64,000 nt of DNA from Astrothelium macrocarpum (lineage: Eukaryota > Ascomycota > Dothideomycetes > Trypetheliales > Trypetheliaceae): NCBI GenBank assembly GCA_021030915.1, contig JAGEMR010000116.1, positions 1 through 64,000 of the forward strand, given 5' to 3'. Within the stretch, counting starts at the first letter, position 1; each line of letters starts with the position of its first letter. The translations under genes and the position numbers were made by a program. The notes under the pieces were generated by a model. That model was given only the letters and a program-made list of their open reading frames with translations. It searched no databases and was not told the origin of the DNA. Below are positions 36,746 to 47,059 of the stretch, in pieces.

Positions 36746-38817
36746 ATGACGATGCAAAGGACGCCAAGTGTTATTGTTATTGGGGCCGGTGAGACCACAA
36801 TTCATGATGAAGCAAGGTGCAATGCCATCGACAATTGACTATTCATGTTCTCTAGGCCCCAGCGCCATCGCCATGGCGTATAAGCTCAAACACGAGCTCT
36901 TTTTCGATAATTGGACACTATACGAGAAGAGCGAAGGGCCTGGAGGAACATGGCGAACGAACACTTACCGTATTTTCACGCTGTCGTGTTTCTTGGGGCA
37001 TCGCTGACCCAACCTGATAGCTGGAGTGGGTTGCGATGTGCCAACTCAGTACTTGTCCATTGAACGCCGAATCTGATAGATCCAATACCTAACTAATCAC
37101 TACCAGTCTCTACTCCTTCAGCTTTGATCTGAACCCAGATTGGTCCAAAGAGTTATGCGATGGGCCGGAAATCCTCGCTTATATGGAAAGGACTTGTGAG
37201 AAATGGAATCTGCTGCCGCATATGCTATTCAGTATCGAGTGCCTCGGTGCCCGCTGGTTGAAGGATGAACAAGAGTGGGAAGTTCGATTTCAAGACTTGC
37301 AAACATCAGTCGAGTTCGTGCGGAGAGCGACTGTGCTCATCAGCGCTGTCGGAGGTATCAACAAGCCACGAGAGATCAAGTTTGAAGGGATGGAGAAGTT
37401 TCAGGGACCCATGTTTCATACTGCGAGATGGGACCATAACATTGATTACGCTGGCAAGAGGGTTGCTGTAATTGGGAACGGATGCAGCGCTGGTATGTAA
37501 ATGGCCTTACTGTCACTCAACTTTGTGAAGGTTGATGATTGACGTCTCCACAGCGCAAGTTGTACCCACAGTCTCCAAATCGGCTCTTAGCGTCAAGCAA
37601 TACGCACGATCGCCGCAATGGTATCACGAAAGGCCGAATCATGTTTTCACCGACTTTGAGAAATGGTGTTTCAGATGGGTTCCACTGTGGCAACGATTGA
37701 AGCGGCTGCAACTGTTTCTCGAGAATGATGCTCTGGTGGACACATACATGCCAGGTCCGCTAGCGGCCAAAAAGCGAGAAGTAAGTGGCTGGTCGTTGTA
37801 TCCAACCAAGCACAACTCACGAATTTGATCGATTTAGATTGTAGAGGCAAATGCCAAAAATTACATCCTGAGCATTGTGCCACAGAAGTACCACGACTTC
37901 GTCTTTCCCGACTTTCCACTTGGTTGTAAGCGTCGGATTTTCGATCCTGGTTATTTGGCTTCGCTCAATTCGCCGAACGTGACTTTGATACCGGAAGAGA
38001 TCAAAGAAATTACTCAAACCGGTATCATTAGTGAGAAAGGTACGAGGGACGAGTTCGACATCATCGTTCTTGCGACTGGATTCCAAGTGCAGAATTTCCT
38101 GACGCCGATGGACATTACCGGAGAGTACGGCGTATCGTTGAGGCAACGTTGGAAGGAGAATAAGGGCGCTCAGGCCTATCTTGGGACGACCGTCTCCGGT
38201 TTTCCGAACTTTGGCATTTTGTAAGTTCGATAGAAACATCATTGTGAGCTGGCTTATTTCTGATGTGTTCAAGGTTCGGGCCAAATACATTCCCAGCCCA
38301 CAACTCGGCACTCTACTCGTGTGAGGTGCAAGTTGATTACTTCACTCGCGCAATACTCGCCCCAATCATTGATCGCCAGGTCAAAGTTATGGACGTTCAT
38401 GAGGCAGCCGAAATATTCTGGGTCAATTCTGTACAGAGGAAATTAAAGGGCTCAGTTTTCGAAGCTGGTTGCTCGAACTGGTACATCACCGAGGGCACTG
38501 GGCGTAATGCAGCTTCATTTCCAGGGTACGCGAGAGACTTGTGGAAGCAAACACGGTTTGCGAAAAGTAGCGATTATGACATCGTCCCTGGTGATAGTTT
38601 GTGGCCTCTTCGACGAATATACAGATGGCTTAGGTTCTTGGTATGGACGAAGAAGCTTACAGCCCTCTGGATCCTCTTTTCCATCATTGTTGCTCGGAAA
38701 GGCCGAGTTGGTCGGAGGTTGGATGATGCGTACCGTGCTGGTCTTCAAAGATTGAGTGGGGCCAGACAACGCGTCGAGAACTTCTTGCGTCAATATTTGA
38801 GTAACTTGCAAAAGTGA
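36746..38817 (+). CDS. type I Baeyer-Villiger monooxygenase (FAD/NADPH)
   Basis: Seven exons (36746-36788, 36856-36969, 37021-37048, 37107-37492, 37554-37780, 37838-38220, 38274-38817) give 574 aa. The FAD-binding Rossmann loop is VIGAGPSAIAMAYKL (created across intron 1), followed by GGTWRTNTYPGVGCDVPTHLYSFSF. The type I fingerprint FQGPMFHTARWD (FxGxxxHxxxW[PD]) is present and is followed by the NADPH loop VIGNGCSA. VLATGFQVQNF is the ATG motif, and the C-terminus is hydrophobic and basic. These enzymes insert oxygen next to a ketone to give esters or lactones, for example in ketone catabolism or secondary metabolism. The substrate is unknown. Exon 3 is only 28 nt, but its inclusion restores the conserved PGVGCDVP segment. 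Confidence 0.9.
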
Positions 38818-39125
38818 TGATGGTCGACGTGGTACAGCCGGTATTTGACTAGATCAGATAGAAAGGAGAAAGCTAGCTACATGGAGACTAGTGTATAGCT
38901 TACTGCATATGCTTACACATACGCCACGCCCAATTTGCCCCAAACTTATCCGAACCCGAGACGGGCATTCCTTCCTTAGCTTGAAGATACACTGGGTTCT
39001 GGAACTTTGAAGAACATCGCAGTCCTCATCGACTGACTGTCTTTTTTTTTTTCCTTCACACTGACATTTATCGTTATGTTCTAGGATATTTTACGGTTTC
39101 TCGGCTCTCATCTTTCTTTTAATCA
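38818..39125. other. intergenic region with pyrimidine-rich leader
   Basis: This gap lies between the BVMO and the aquaporin, both on the plus strand. A T/C-rich run (about 39040-39056) precedes the aquaporin ATG, as often seen in fungal promoters and leaders. Confidence 0.4.
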
Positions 39126-40310
39126 ATGGACACCAAGGAGAATGGCACTGCCGAACAGCAGCTTGAAGAAAATGATGAGGTACAACAGATAACAAAGAGC
39201 TCTACAGTCCAGCCTGGTGTTTGCTTTCCGGGCTCTTTTGGTGCGAAATCAACAAGTCAAGTACGCATCGACAATAAATCGAAGCTTCGCCGCGATTACC
39301 TTCTTCAAGGCTGGCTCGACGCGTCAATCTGGAGATCTGCCTTCATCGAATTTGTTGCTTCTACGAGCTTGTGCTATACGTCAGGCCTCATCGATACTAC
39401 ACTCACCAATTTGCAGAATCCCGACGCTGTCCCAGCATACGTCGGCATCAGCAACATCGTGCTCTTGGCTTTATTCATCTACGCGACGGCGCCTGGGAGC
39501 GGTGGCCATATCAATCCGACCATCTCCTTCTCGACGTTCTTGGCGGGCTTGACGACTTTACCTCGAGCGGTCTTATACATGTGTGCCCAAACTCTCGGAG
39601 CAGGACTTGCGGGAGGTCTGATCCGAGGCAGTTTGGGAAAAGCTGCTGAAACCAAGTGAGATTTTCTGATAGTTAAATTGAGTCGGAAATGTGACTGACT
39701 TGATCAAGATATCAAGGTGGCGGGTGTTTTCTTGCGACAGATCAGGTCTCGTCAGGACAGGCGTTCCTCGTTGAGTGTATGGCGTTCTTTTGATCCCGAA
39801 CAAACAAGCCGCTGACTATTGATAAACAGTTATGATGACATTCGTTCTAATGTGGGTTAAATGAAGCTGCAAGAGATTGGGTAATACGTCTAACACATTC
39901 AGTTATCTTGCGTTCGGGTGTGCGTTAGATCCTCGCCAAGCACAACTGTTCGGCCAAAACGCTCCTTTGTTGGTAGGCTTGTCGTTAGGAATAACAAGTT
40001 TCGCTACCACCAATCTCGGTATGGCCTACTCCCATACTCGCTCTAATACGGAAAGAATATCTTGGATTAACAATGCACTAGCCCCGGATTACACAGGCGC
40101 AAGCATGAACCCAGCCAGGTGCTTTGCTTTTGCAGTAGTCCGAAATAACTTCAAAGGTATGCTGCTACGTTTTTTTGTTGCCTGGATTAGCTATGTATAC
40201 TCACATCTTCAGATCAATGGATATGGTGGTTCGCACCAGCGGCAGCGTGTGTACTTTCGACCGTAGTGTACTACGTCGCGCCTCCTTACCATGCAGTTAA
40301 GAAATCATGA
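39126..40310 (+). CDS. aquaporin-family channel, XIP-like (NPARC motif)
   Basis: Six exons (39126-39655, 39709-39776, 39830-39851, 39903-40018, 40082-40156, 40213-40310) give 302 aa. A polar N-terminal tail of about 70 residues precedes six transmembrane segments. The first pore half-helix reads GGHINPTISFS (NPT for NPA, about residue 126). The second reads GASMNPARCFAF (about 255), and the Cys after NPAR is a mark of X-intrinsic proteins. XIPs pass water and small uncharged solutes such as glycerol, urea or peroxide. Intron 4 (40019-40081) is 63 nt and lacks stops, so retaining it would insert 21 residues just before the second half-helix. Splicing it gives the conserved TNLAPDYTGAS. The gene lies between a BVMO and an MDR oxidoreductase. 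Confidence 0.84.
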
Positions 40311-40706
40311 TCGACTATGCTATATTGGCTCGTTTGTGATATTACTTTTTGAGCGTTGCTGTACAGGTCCTGTGTTCACAATCTCGTTTTGAAAGAATCG
40401 CCAGTAGATTTTCATCAAAATCATATAGCAGACACGATCCAGCCAAAGCCACAGTGCGGAGAAATCTAGGTCCTTGATCCAAATCATTAGCATTATCGTT
40501 CGCCTCGTATGGGATGGCTTGGGCTGGATAGGTGGACGGTCGAGATTGCTGTGTCATGATTCTTTGTAAGAGAGCGGTCCCCAAATTTTACCGGGGTCCC
40601 TGCATGTGATCGCCAATCCGAAGCACAATATCTCGGCTTGTGCTCCACTTCTGAACCCCATCCAGCAGGTACAACAGCAAGACGTCAGTAACTCCATCCA
40701 ATATTT
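40311..40706. other. intergenic region, nothing recognised
   Basis: A gap of 396 bp between the aquaporin and the MDR enzyme, both on the plus strand, holding the promoter of the latter. Confidence 0.4.
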
Positions 40707-41828
40707 ATGAATGTCTTGAGAACCAGTAGGTGTTTTCTACATTCTCATCCACACCACTCACCTTTTCGTACTGCATCCCTAATCTCATTTCTCCCCAAAC
40801 ATCCCATCTCTACCATCAACCCCACCACCATGCGCGCCCTCCAAATGACCAAACCCTCCCCCTCCTCCCCCGCCACCCTCTCCCTCACCACCCTCCCCAC
40901 ATCCACCCCCACGCCCGGCCACATCCTCGTCCGCATCACCGCCGCCTACATCAATCCATCCGACCTGCTCAACGTTAACGGCAGCTTCGCATACACCACC
41001 TACCCACGCATCCCCGGCCGCGACTTCGCCGGCATCGTCGAAGCCACCCCTCCCCCATCCTCCTCTTCCTCCTCCTCTGACGATGCATTCCGCCCCGGCG
41101 ACCGCGTCTTTGGCACCTCCGGCCGCACCCTCTCCTTCACGCTCGACGGCACGCACGCCGAGTACGTGCTCGTCCCCGTCGCGGGGCTCGCACACACGCC
41201 CGCCGCGCTGACCGACGTGCAGGCGGCCATGGTGGGGACGTCGTATACGACGGCGGCGCTGGCGGTGCAGGCGGCGCGCGTGGCCGCGGGCGAGAGCGTG
41301 CTGGTGCTGGGGAGCACGGGCGCGGTGGGGAGGGCCGCCGCGCAGTATGCTGCGGCGGTGGGGGCGAGGGTGATTTTGGGGGCGAGGCGCGAGACGAGTG
41401 CGGACGGGGTGGATTTGGTGGCGGATCCGGCGTTGGGGAAGGTGATGGAGTTGACGGGGGGGAAGGGAGTGGATGTGGTGGTGAATACGGTAGGGGATGT
41501 GGCGTTGCAGCGGAGTGCGTTGGGGGTGCTGGCGCCGTTTGGGAGGCTGAGTTTTATTTCGGCGCCGAGAGGGGGAAGCACGGAGTTGAGTCTTGATATG
41601 TTGACGTTTTATCGGAAGCAATTGAGTTTGTTGGGGAATAATTCGTTGTTGATGTCGTTGGAAGGGGCGGCGCAGAGTTTGAGGGAGTTAGTGCCGCTGT
41701 TTGAGCAGGGTAAATTGAAGGTGGAAGGAGATGAAAAGTTGACAAAGATTTCATTGGACCAGGCTGCTGATGCGTATGCTGAAATGGCCAAGGGTTCGCG
41801 GAACAAGTACATGATTATCAATCAATAG
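40707..41828 (+). CDS. MDR-family quinone oxidoreductase-like enzyme
   Basis: A single exon of 373 aa. The core begins MRALQMTKPS and shows the zinc-free MDR pattern: ITAAYINPSDLLNVNGSF, YPRIPGRDFAGIV, FRPGDRVFGTSG, the NADPH loop VLGSTGAVGRAAAQYAAA, VDVVVNTVGD and FGRLSFISAP. Zinc-ligand cysteines of alcohol dehydrogenases are absent. These enzymes reduce quinones or enones with NADPH. The first 41 residues are basic and Ser/His-rich and could be a mitochondrial presequence. The second ATG at 40830 has a much better context (CCACCATGC) and may be the real start. Odd: third codon positions are almost all C up to about 41200, then almost all G, giving an abrupt strand-composition switch inside one exon. 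Confidence 0.88.
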   Translation: MNVLRTSRCFLHSHPHHSPFRTASLISFLPKHPISTINPTTMRALQMTKPSPSSPATLSLTTLPTSTPTPGHILVRITAAYINPSDLLNVNGSFAYTTYPRIPGRDFAGIVEATPPPSSSSSSSDDAFRPGDRVFGTSGRTLSFTLDGTHAEYVLVPVAGLAHTPAALTDVQAAMVGTSYTTAALAVQAARVAAGESVLVLGSTGAVGRAAAQYAAAVGARVILGARRETSADGVDLVADPALGKVMELTGGKGVDVVVNTVGDVALQRSALGVLAPFGRLSFISAPRGGSTELSLDMLTFYRKQLSLLGNNSLLMSLEGAAQSLRELVPLFEQGKLKVEGDEKLTKISLDQAADAYAEMAKGSRNKYMIINQ

Positions 41829-42224
41829 CAGCTTCGAAGATCTCGTACTGGACCAGATCTAGACATTCGGGTTCGAGTTCGGCTTTTACCTTGATACCTT
41901 GAGCAGCGTTCTCCAATAGAAGCCCCTCCTTTCAATGGTCGTTTACCTGGAGGTCGATGATTGATGTTTTATCTGCCAGTTGAGTGGAGAATGTCATCCG
42001 ACATATTGGCTGAACGGAAGTGGGGTGTTTAAGTGACTCACAGGCTTTACCGGTCTTAGTACTCTCTAAACAGCGTTTATTGCTCGTTAATTTCCCTTGC
42101 AATTTTCGGTAGAGTAATTCGAGCTCTTGAAAGCTGTTGTTGCGCTCGGGAATTCTTGTGTATCCGCAATTTTTCTTTTCTTCCAAGGATTCTCCAATTA
42201 GAAAAAGCGTGCAACGTTTTAGCA
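41829..42224. other. intergenic region, nothing recognised
   Basis: A gap of 396 bp between the MDR enzyme and the MFS transporter, both on the plus strand. Confidence 0.4.
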
Positions 42225-43850
42225 ATGGGGGACCAAAACGTTGTGGATCACGAGCTTAGCTCTTTTGCAGTCGACGACTTTTCTGGTGATGGCCAAAGTG
42301 CAAGAACCGAGTTTTCTCTCCCGAGAGCAGACGGAGGGCTGCAGGCGTGGTCATTCCTGGTAGCAGCTTTTGTTGCGGAAGCGATAGTGTATCAACCTTC
42401 TACTACAATCCAAACCGATGTCGTGCTAAGCTGCTTATAGGTGGGGATTTCCTTATTCGTTTGGTGTGTTCGAAACATACTATTCCACGCATGAACCGTT
42501 CTCACAAGATCCATCCGGTATTCCTGCAATTGGCACTACCGCACTTGGAATTATTTACCTGGCATCTCCGTTTCTTTGCCCTGTACTCCAACGATGGCCT
42601 CGATACCGTCGTCTTTCCTCTTGTGTTGGTCTTGTCGTAATGGTTTTGGCTCTTGTTGCTGCTTCTTTTGCTCGCTCAACATGGCAACTAATTCTAACAC
42701 AAGGAATCCTGTGAGTTCGCCTGGAACTCTCCACCAGCTTTTGAGTCGACAGTCTGGCTGACCAAGGGCTTTTGTCAACCTAGATTTGCCATAGGAGGAG
42801 CTGTCTTCTATTGTGCGCTCACCACTAAATTAGATGTGCTACGAACACAATTCACTTACATTAATGCACCTAGATCCTGCTCTTCTGTTCCTTGATGAAT
42901 GGTTTGTCCGACGCAAAGGTCTCGCTTTTGGGACCATGTGGGCTGGTACCGGGGCTTCTGGAGTAGCAATTCCATTCATTACCACATGGTTACTGGACAA
43001 GCATGGCCATCGAACTGCACTTCAGGTTTGGGCAATGATAACGGTGAGTCATTTCAAGGTCTTGCAGGAATTGACATGCTGATTATCACCTACTTCTTGA
43101 TCAGGCCATAGTATCGGTTCCTTGTCTCTTCTTCATCAAAGCGAGGCTCCCAATCGCAGGCAGTAGTGTACCGCGGCGAACTGACCTCAGATTCGTAGCT
43201 AGTCCAGCCTTTTGGTTTCTGGAAGGTGGCAACCTGGCTCTGAATTTGGGGTATTCGCTTCCGAGCATCTACATGCCGTCGTATGCAGCCGCCATGGGCT
43301 TTTCGCGCCTGACCGGTACTTTGGCTATCGCCTTCTACAACGCTGCAGCTGCGATTGGAGGGGTTTTAACAGGGCTACTTGTTGACAGGTTCCACGTCGC
43401 CACAGTGACCGCTATATGTGGCATAGGAAGTGCAGTTGCAGTTCTTATCTTTTGGGGATTTGCAGTCTCGGAACCCATCCTTTATGTTTTTGCAATTCTG
43501 TATGGCATCTTTGCAGGCGGCTTTCCTACCACGGTGAGTCCATCTTTGTCCATCCAATCACTTACTGGCTTGCTGAAATATGGCTCAAGTGGTCTGGATG
43601 TGCAAATGCACTCCGACGTCGGGGTATGAACGTACAGACCGGCAGCGTCATATCACTGCTGATAGGAGGCAAGGGCATTGGAGCCGTTGTTAGCGGTCCC
43701 TTAAGCTCTGCACTGATTCAAGCAGCGCCATGGAGAGGAAAAGCTATTGGAGCTTACGGTAGTTCGTATGGGGCTCTCGTGGTGTTCACAGGCATAACCA
43801 CATTTTTGGGAGCTGCAAGCTTTGGTGGACGATTGCTTGGACTTGTATGA
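42225..43850 (+). CDS. MFS transporter, monocarboxylate-transporter-like
   Basis: Six exons (42225-42388, 42441-42710, 42784-42812, 42874-43043, 43105-43533, 43590-43850) give 440 aa with about 12 hydrophobic segments. Conserved points are DGGLQAWSFLVAAFVAEAIV before and in TM1, WGFPYSFGVFETYYS (restored by intron 1), FLDEWFVRRKGLAFGTMWAG after TM4, GVLTGLLVDRFH, and GKGIGAVVSGPLSSALI near the end. Fungal members of this monocarboxylate (MCH-like) group are plasma-membrane transporters of small organic acids or related solutes, mostly uncharacterised. The 29-nt third exon is needed to link TM3 and TM4. A 12-bp minisatellite starts 10 bp after the stop codon. Confidence 0.84.
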
Positions 43851-43860
43851 TTCGTGCAGC

Positions 43861-43899
43861 ATGGCAGGCCTCATGGCAGGCCTCATGGCAGGCCTCATG
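43861..43899. repeat. 12-bp minisatellite, three copies
   Basis: ATGGCAGGCCTC is repeated three times head to tail and followed by ATG. It lies in the probable 3' UTR of the MFS transporter. Confidence 0.85.
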
Positions 43900-44592
43900 T
43901 GTCATAGACCAATGGTGGAAGTTCGGGTGAGGTGTTGAGTGAAGTGTTATGATGACAGTGCCGCTGCAGGCGACGGTCTTCGGCTCCTCATGGAAGTCAA
44001 AGGGTCTCGAGCGACTATGATGGTTCCTTACTTTTCCCCACGTCGAAGAAGAGATTCATGGAATGTTCAAGCAGTAGTCAGACGCAAGGCATCTTTGTAC
44101 ACGAATGAGGCCATGAGGCGTGGTCAATGCATGTCCTCCAGATCACCGAGCATACATGTCTCGAGCATGCAGGACGGTCGGTCCACGTTAGCGGAGCAGC
44201 ATCTGCAGCTTTGGATTCGTCCCAGCAGGGATCGGCAGTGATGTCGCCCAATGTGTCCTTTATCGCCTCAGGGCACAAGAGCTCTAAATAGCTGGTAGGT
44301 TGGCGTGGACACACTCCAGCATGTCCAGCATGCAGGGAAAAGCAGGCCGGATGCCGTGCCAGCCAGTCAGCGTGGCCAGGTCCACATCGATGGCGGCTTT
44401 GTGCAGCAATGGCGGAAACAGAGCGACCGTTCAAACTCCACGCTTCTGTTCCGGCCGCAAGGCGCGAGCGAGGGTCAATATGCATCCCGCCCTGCCACTC
44501 TGGGCCGATAAAGCGGTCGCAGTCCCCTTCATGGACCGGTTTCGCTTCCTGTTGTTGTTGTCCACGTTCGTTGCGCGTGCACCGAGTCCAAC
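43900..44592. other. intergenic region, nothing recognised
   Basis: Nearly 700 bp without a supported gene. Overlapping short ORFs on both strands have no motif. It should contain the promoter of the downstream gene. Confidence 0.45.
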
Positions 44593-46217
44593 ATGTCGCC
44601 GCATCCCTCGGCAACTCAACCGCGGCAACAGCCCGTCACTCATGGCACTCAATCCACTGTCTTTGGTATCATCGACGCATTTAAATCGGGCCTGGATGTG
44701 TTGAAGAAGGTTCATGACCAAGACCGAGGCCGACGACGCAGTCAGTCTCGTCAGAATTCCCAAGATGAGGTACAACTGAACAAATCGTTGCGAAAGTCAC
44801 CATTCGAGATCCGTAACCAGTATGACCGCGGCTACAATGTCTTTTCCACCCGATTCGCTGATGGAGACGGTAAGCAGCAACTTCATAATAAATTGTTAAC
44901 CCGAGACTAATGTGACTGTTATTAGTTGTTGCACAGGCAGCTTTGACAGGCACTCTTATCAAGTTAAATGGTGGCCTTGTTGAGCTTGTGTCTAGCTTCT
45001 TGGCCAATCCGAAGAGCAAGTCACATTGCGACTTTGGCCGTCTGATTAAATTATCGGATGAATCCCGAAGAGAAGCCGTGGACGCTTTGACTGAACTGTA
45101 TCAACGTTTGTCGACTTCCCAATCACTTCGCCCCAGTGCTCGACGCCACTCTTCTCAAGATGCCAAACCCAGACGCTCCAAATCTACCAAGCAGTCCTCA
45201 TCATCTTCCCAAGCCAAGAGTAGCCACAAGCCAAAGGAATCGACGAGCACGCCCAGGAAATCAGCAAGTACACCTGCGTTGGCCTCGAAACCAGCTCCTG
45301 TCAACACGACAGTCAGCAAGGTTAATGTAAAAGGGTTCAAGGCTCCCCAGTATGCTTTCGTCCGACAAAAGGGTCAGGGCAGACGAAGTTCGTCAGGATC
45401 CTCCAACAATAATTCTGGGGGATCTACCGTCTCTAGCTCTGGAGGCTCCACTGTCTCCAGCTCCGGAGGTTCTACCGTCTCGTCAAGCTCCAATTCGTCG
45501 CAGTCTACAGCCCTGACGACGCCCTCATCCTCTCCTGGTTCATCACCTTATATGGATATAAGAGAAGAGTCGCCGCCACCCCGATACGTAGCCGATGCCT
45601 CTGCCGACCCAAGTAGGCGACAACCTCCCGTCTCACCTCGAGCCAGACTCTTCGCCGCCAACATCCGCCAAACGCCCTACTTCTGTGCCGCCCGAAGTAC
45701 TGAGCCCGAAATGACCATCCGCGCCCCTGTCTCCTCCCCTCTCGTCCCCAATACTTCTCCTTCACATCCCCAATTTACATCATCATCTCCACAACCCTAC
45801 CCCACCGACCTTTCACTGCAAGCTATTTCTACCCGTCCCTGTGCCCGCACTCCGGGCATAAACAACGCACACCTTGCTGTCGGCGCACCACATTCGCACC
45901 TGCACTCGCATCCGCACTCGCATCAACATTCGTATTCGCATCCCCATCCATACTCTCACCTACAGACGCATTCATACCCGAACCCTCGCGCCTCTGTCGC
46001 CTACTCTTTCACGTCTGATAGCACGAAGCTCGGTGAGATACCATTACATCGCTGGACCGAGCCCACACCGGATTACGACGCCATGGAACGTGCGAACCGT
46101 GATGCTGCGCGCTATGGGTGGGCTGCGATAGGCCCTCCGCCTGTGCCGGAGCCGTCGCGGAGGAAGGGCGGCGGGTTTTGGAGCTTGTTCAAGAAGGGGG
46201 TTTCTGGGCCGCTGTGA
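44593..46217 (+). CDS. hypothetical low-complexity protein with Ser and His repeats
   Basis: Exons 44593-44869 and 44926-46217 give 522 aa. The family has no name I know. The N-terminal 170 residues look folded and helical (VFGIIDAFKSGLDVLKKVHD, YNVFSTRFADGD, LTGTLIKLNGGLVELVSSFL, DESRREAVDALTELYQRL) and resemble a fungal domain of unknown function. After this the protein is disordered: Ser/Lys-rich, then three exact 8-residue repeats GGSTVSSS (nucleotides 45414-45485), then a Pro/Ser region, then an unusual His-rich tract alternating His with Ser or Pro (HSHLHSHPHSHQHS) that could bind metal or result from repeat expansion. The C-terminus ends in a basic, aromatic GGGFWSLFKKG. No signal peptide is seen. 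Confidence 0.72.
45414..45485 (+). repeat. 24-bp coding tandem repeat, three copies
   Basis: Units at 45414-45437, 45438-45461 and 45462-45485 differ mainly at third positions and encode GGSTVSSS-type repeats in frame. Confidence 0.85.
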
Positions 46218-47059
46218 GATGGCCATTCCTCCGCCGGGTAATGGGGATGTTTAAGGGAAAAGACAGGTGGGCATATGACGATGTATCGGAAAAGGCTACA
46301 CCATCAAGTCGTTGTTATTGATTATGAAGTTTCATGAGGTCACGAAGCTTAATGCTGTTACGGGTCAGATATGGGACACGGCACGCTTAATAGCATTACG
46401 GCGCTGGAGAGGTTGTTTGTTGTCATGCAGTCGGAGCACTGGTTGGAGGATTGGTGACCTTTGCCTTGGTAAATAGTTCTTAGGGTCGTCGTATTTAGAA
46501 CTAATGAAGCCTCAACGTATCCTCCAAAATCGACGGTTACAGAGTACCTATTTTCTACTAGTCTTGCTCCACCTCATCAGTCAGGTCTTTGATCAAAATT
46601 AAATCTTGATCCATTAAATACTTGTACTCCTAATAAATGGTATCAAACGCTTTTTGCGCAGACCATTCCCACCCACACATGACGCTTATCAACGACCTCT
46701 CATTTTGACTATTGGCCTTCACAGCTACAACCACCTAAGCCCGATGCAACAAAAAAAGGAGAGACTCCGTGCGCAGCTCGCCAAGATGCTCAGAGAACAC
46801 CTGTTCGGAAATATGCAGCTTTCGCCGAAAAGGAATGCACGCGACGCGAGCAACGGCAACGCCATCGCAACCCATCAGAAGCAGAAGTAGGAGGGATCAA
46901 CAAAGCCTATCCCCCACTTGTGCAAATAGCGCCGCGCTGTGCCGAGTTACAAAATCCACAAAAAAAAATCACCTGGAAGAAAGGAACGGAAGAGCATGAT
47001 AAGCTACTATACAAGAATATCCTCCCCCCCCGGCTTCCCTTTCTACTACTTGTCACAAC
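46218..47059. other. convergent intergenic region
   Basis: This 842-bp stretch lies between the 3' ends of the Ser/His-rich gene (+) and the histidine kinase (-). A 78-codon ORF at 46654-46890 is Lys/Gln-rich and has no supporting evidence. Confidence 0.45.

Noticed and set aside
32459..43850. Classical secondary-metabolite gene cluster
   Set aside because: No PKS, NRPS, terpene or DMATS enzyme and no pathway-specific regulator. Only a catabolic-type set is supported, as reported in findings.
46654..46890. 78-codon plus-strand ORF
   Set aside because: Lys/Gln/Arg-rich, no motif, between convergent genes; probably 3' UTR.
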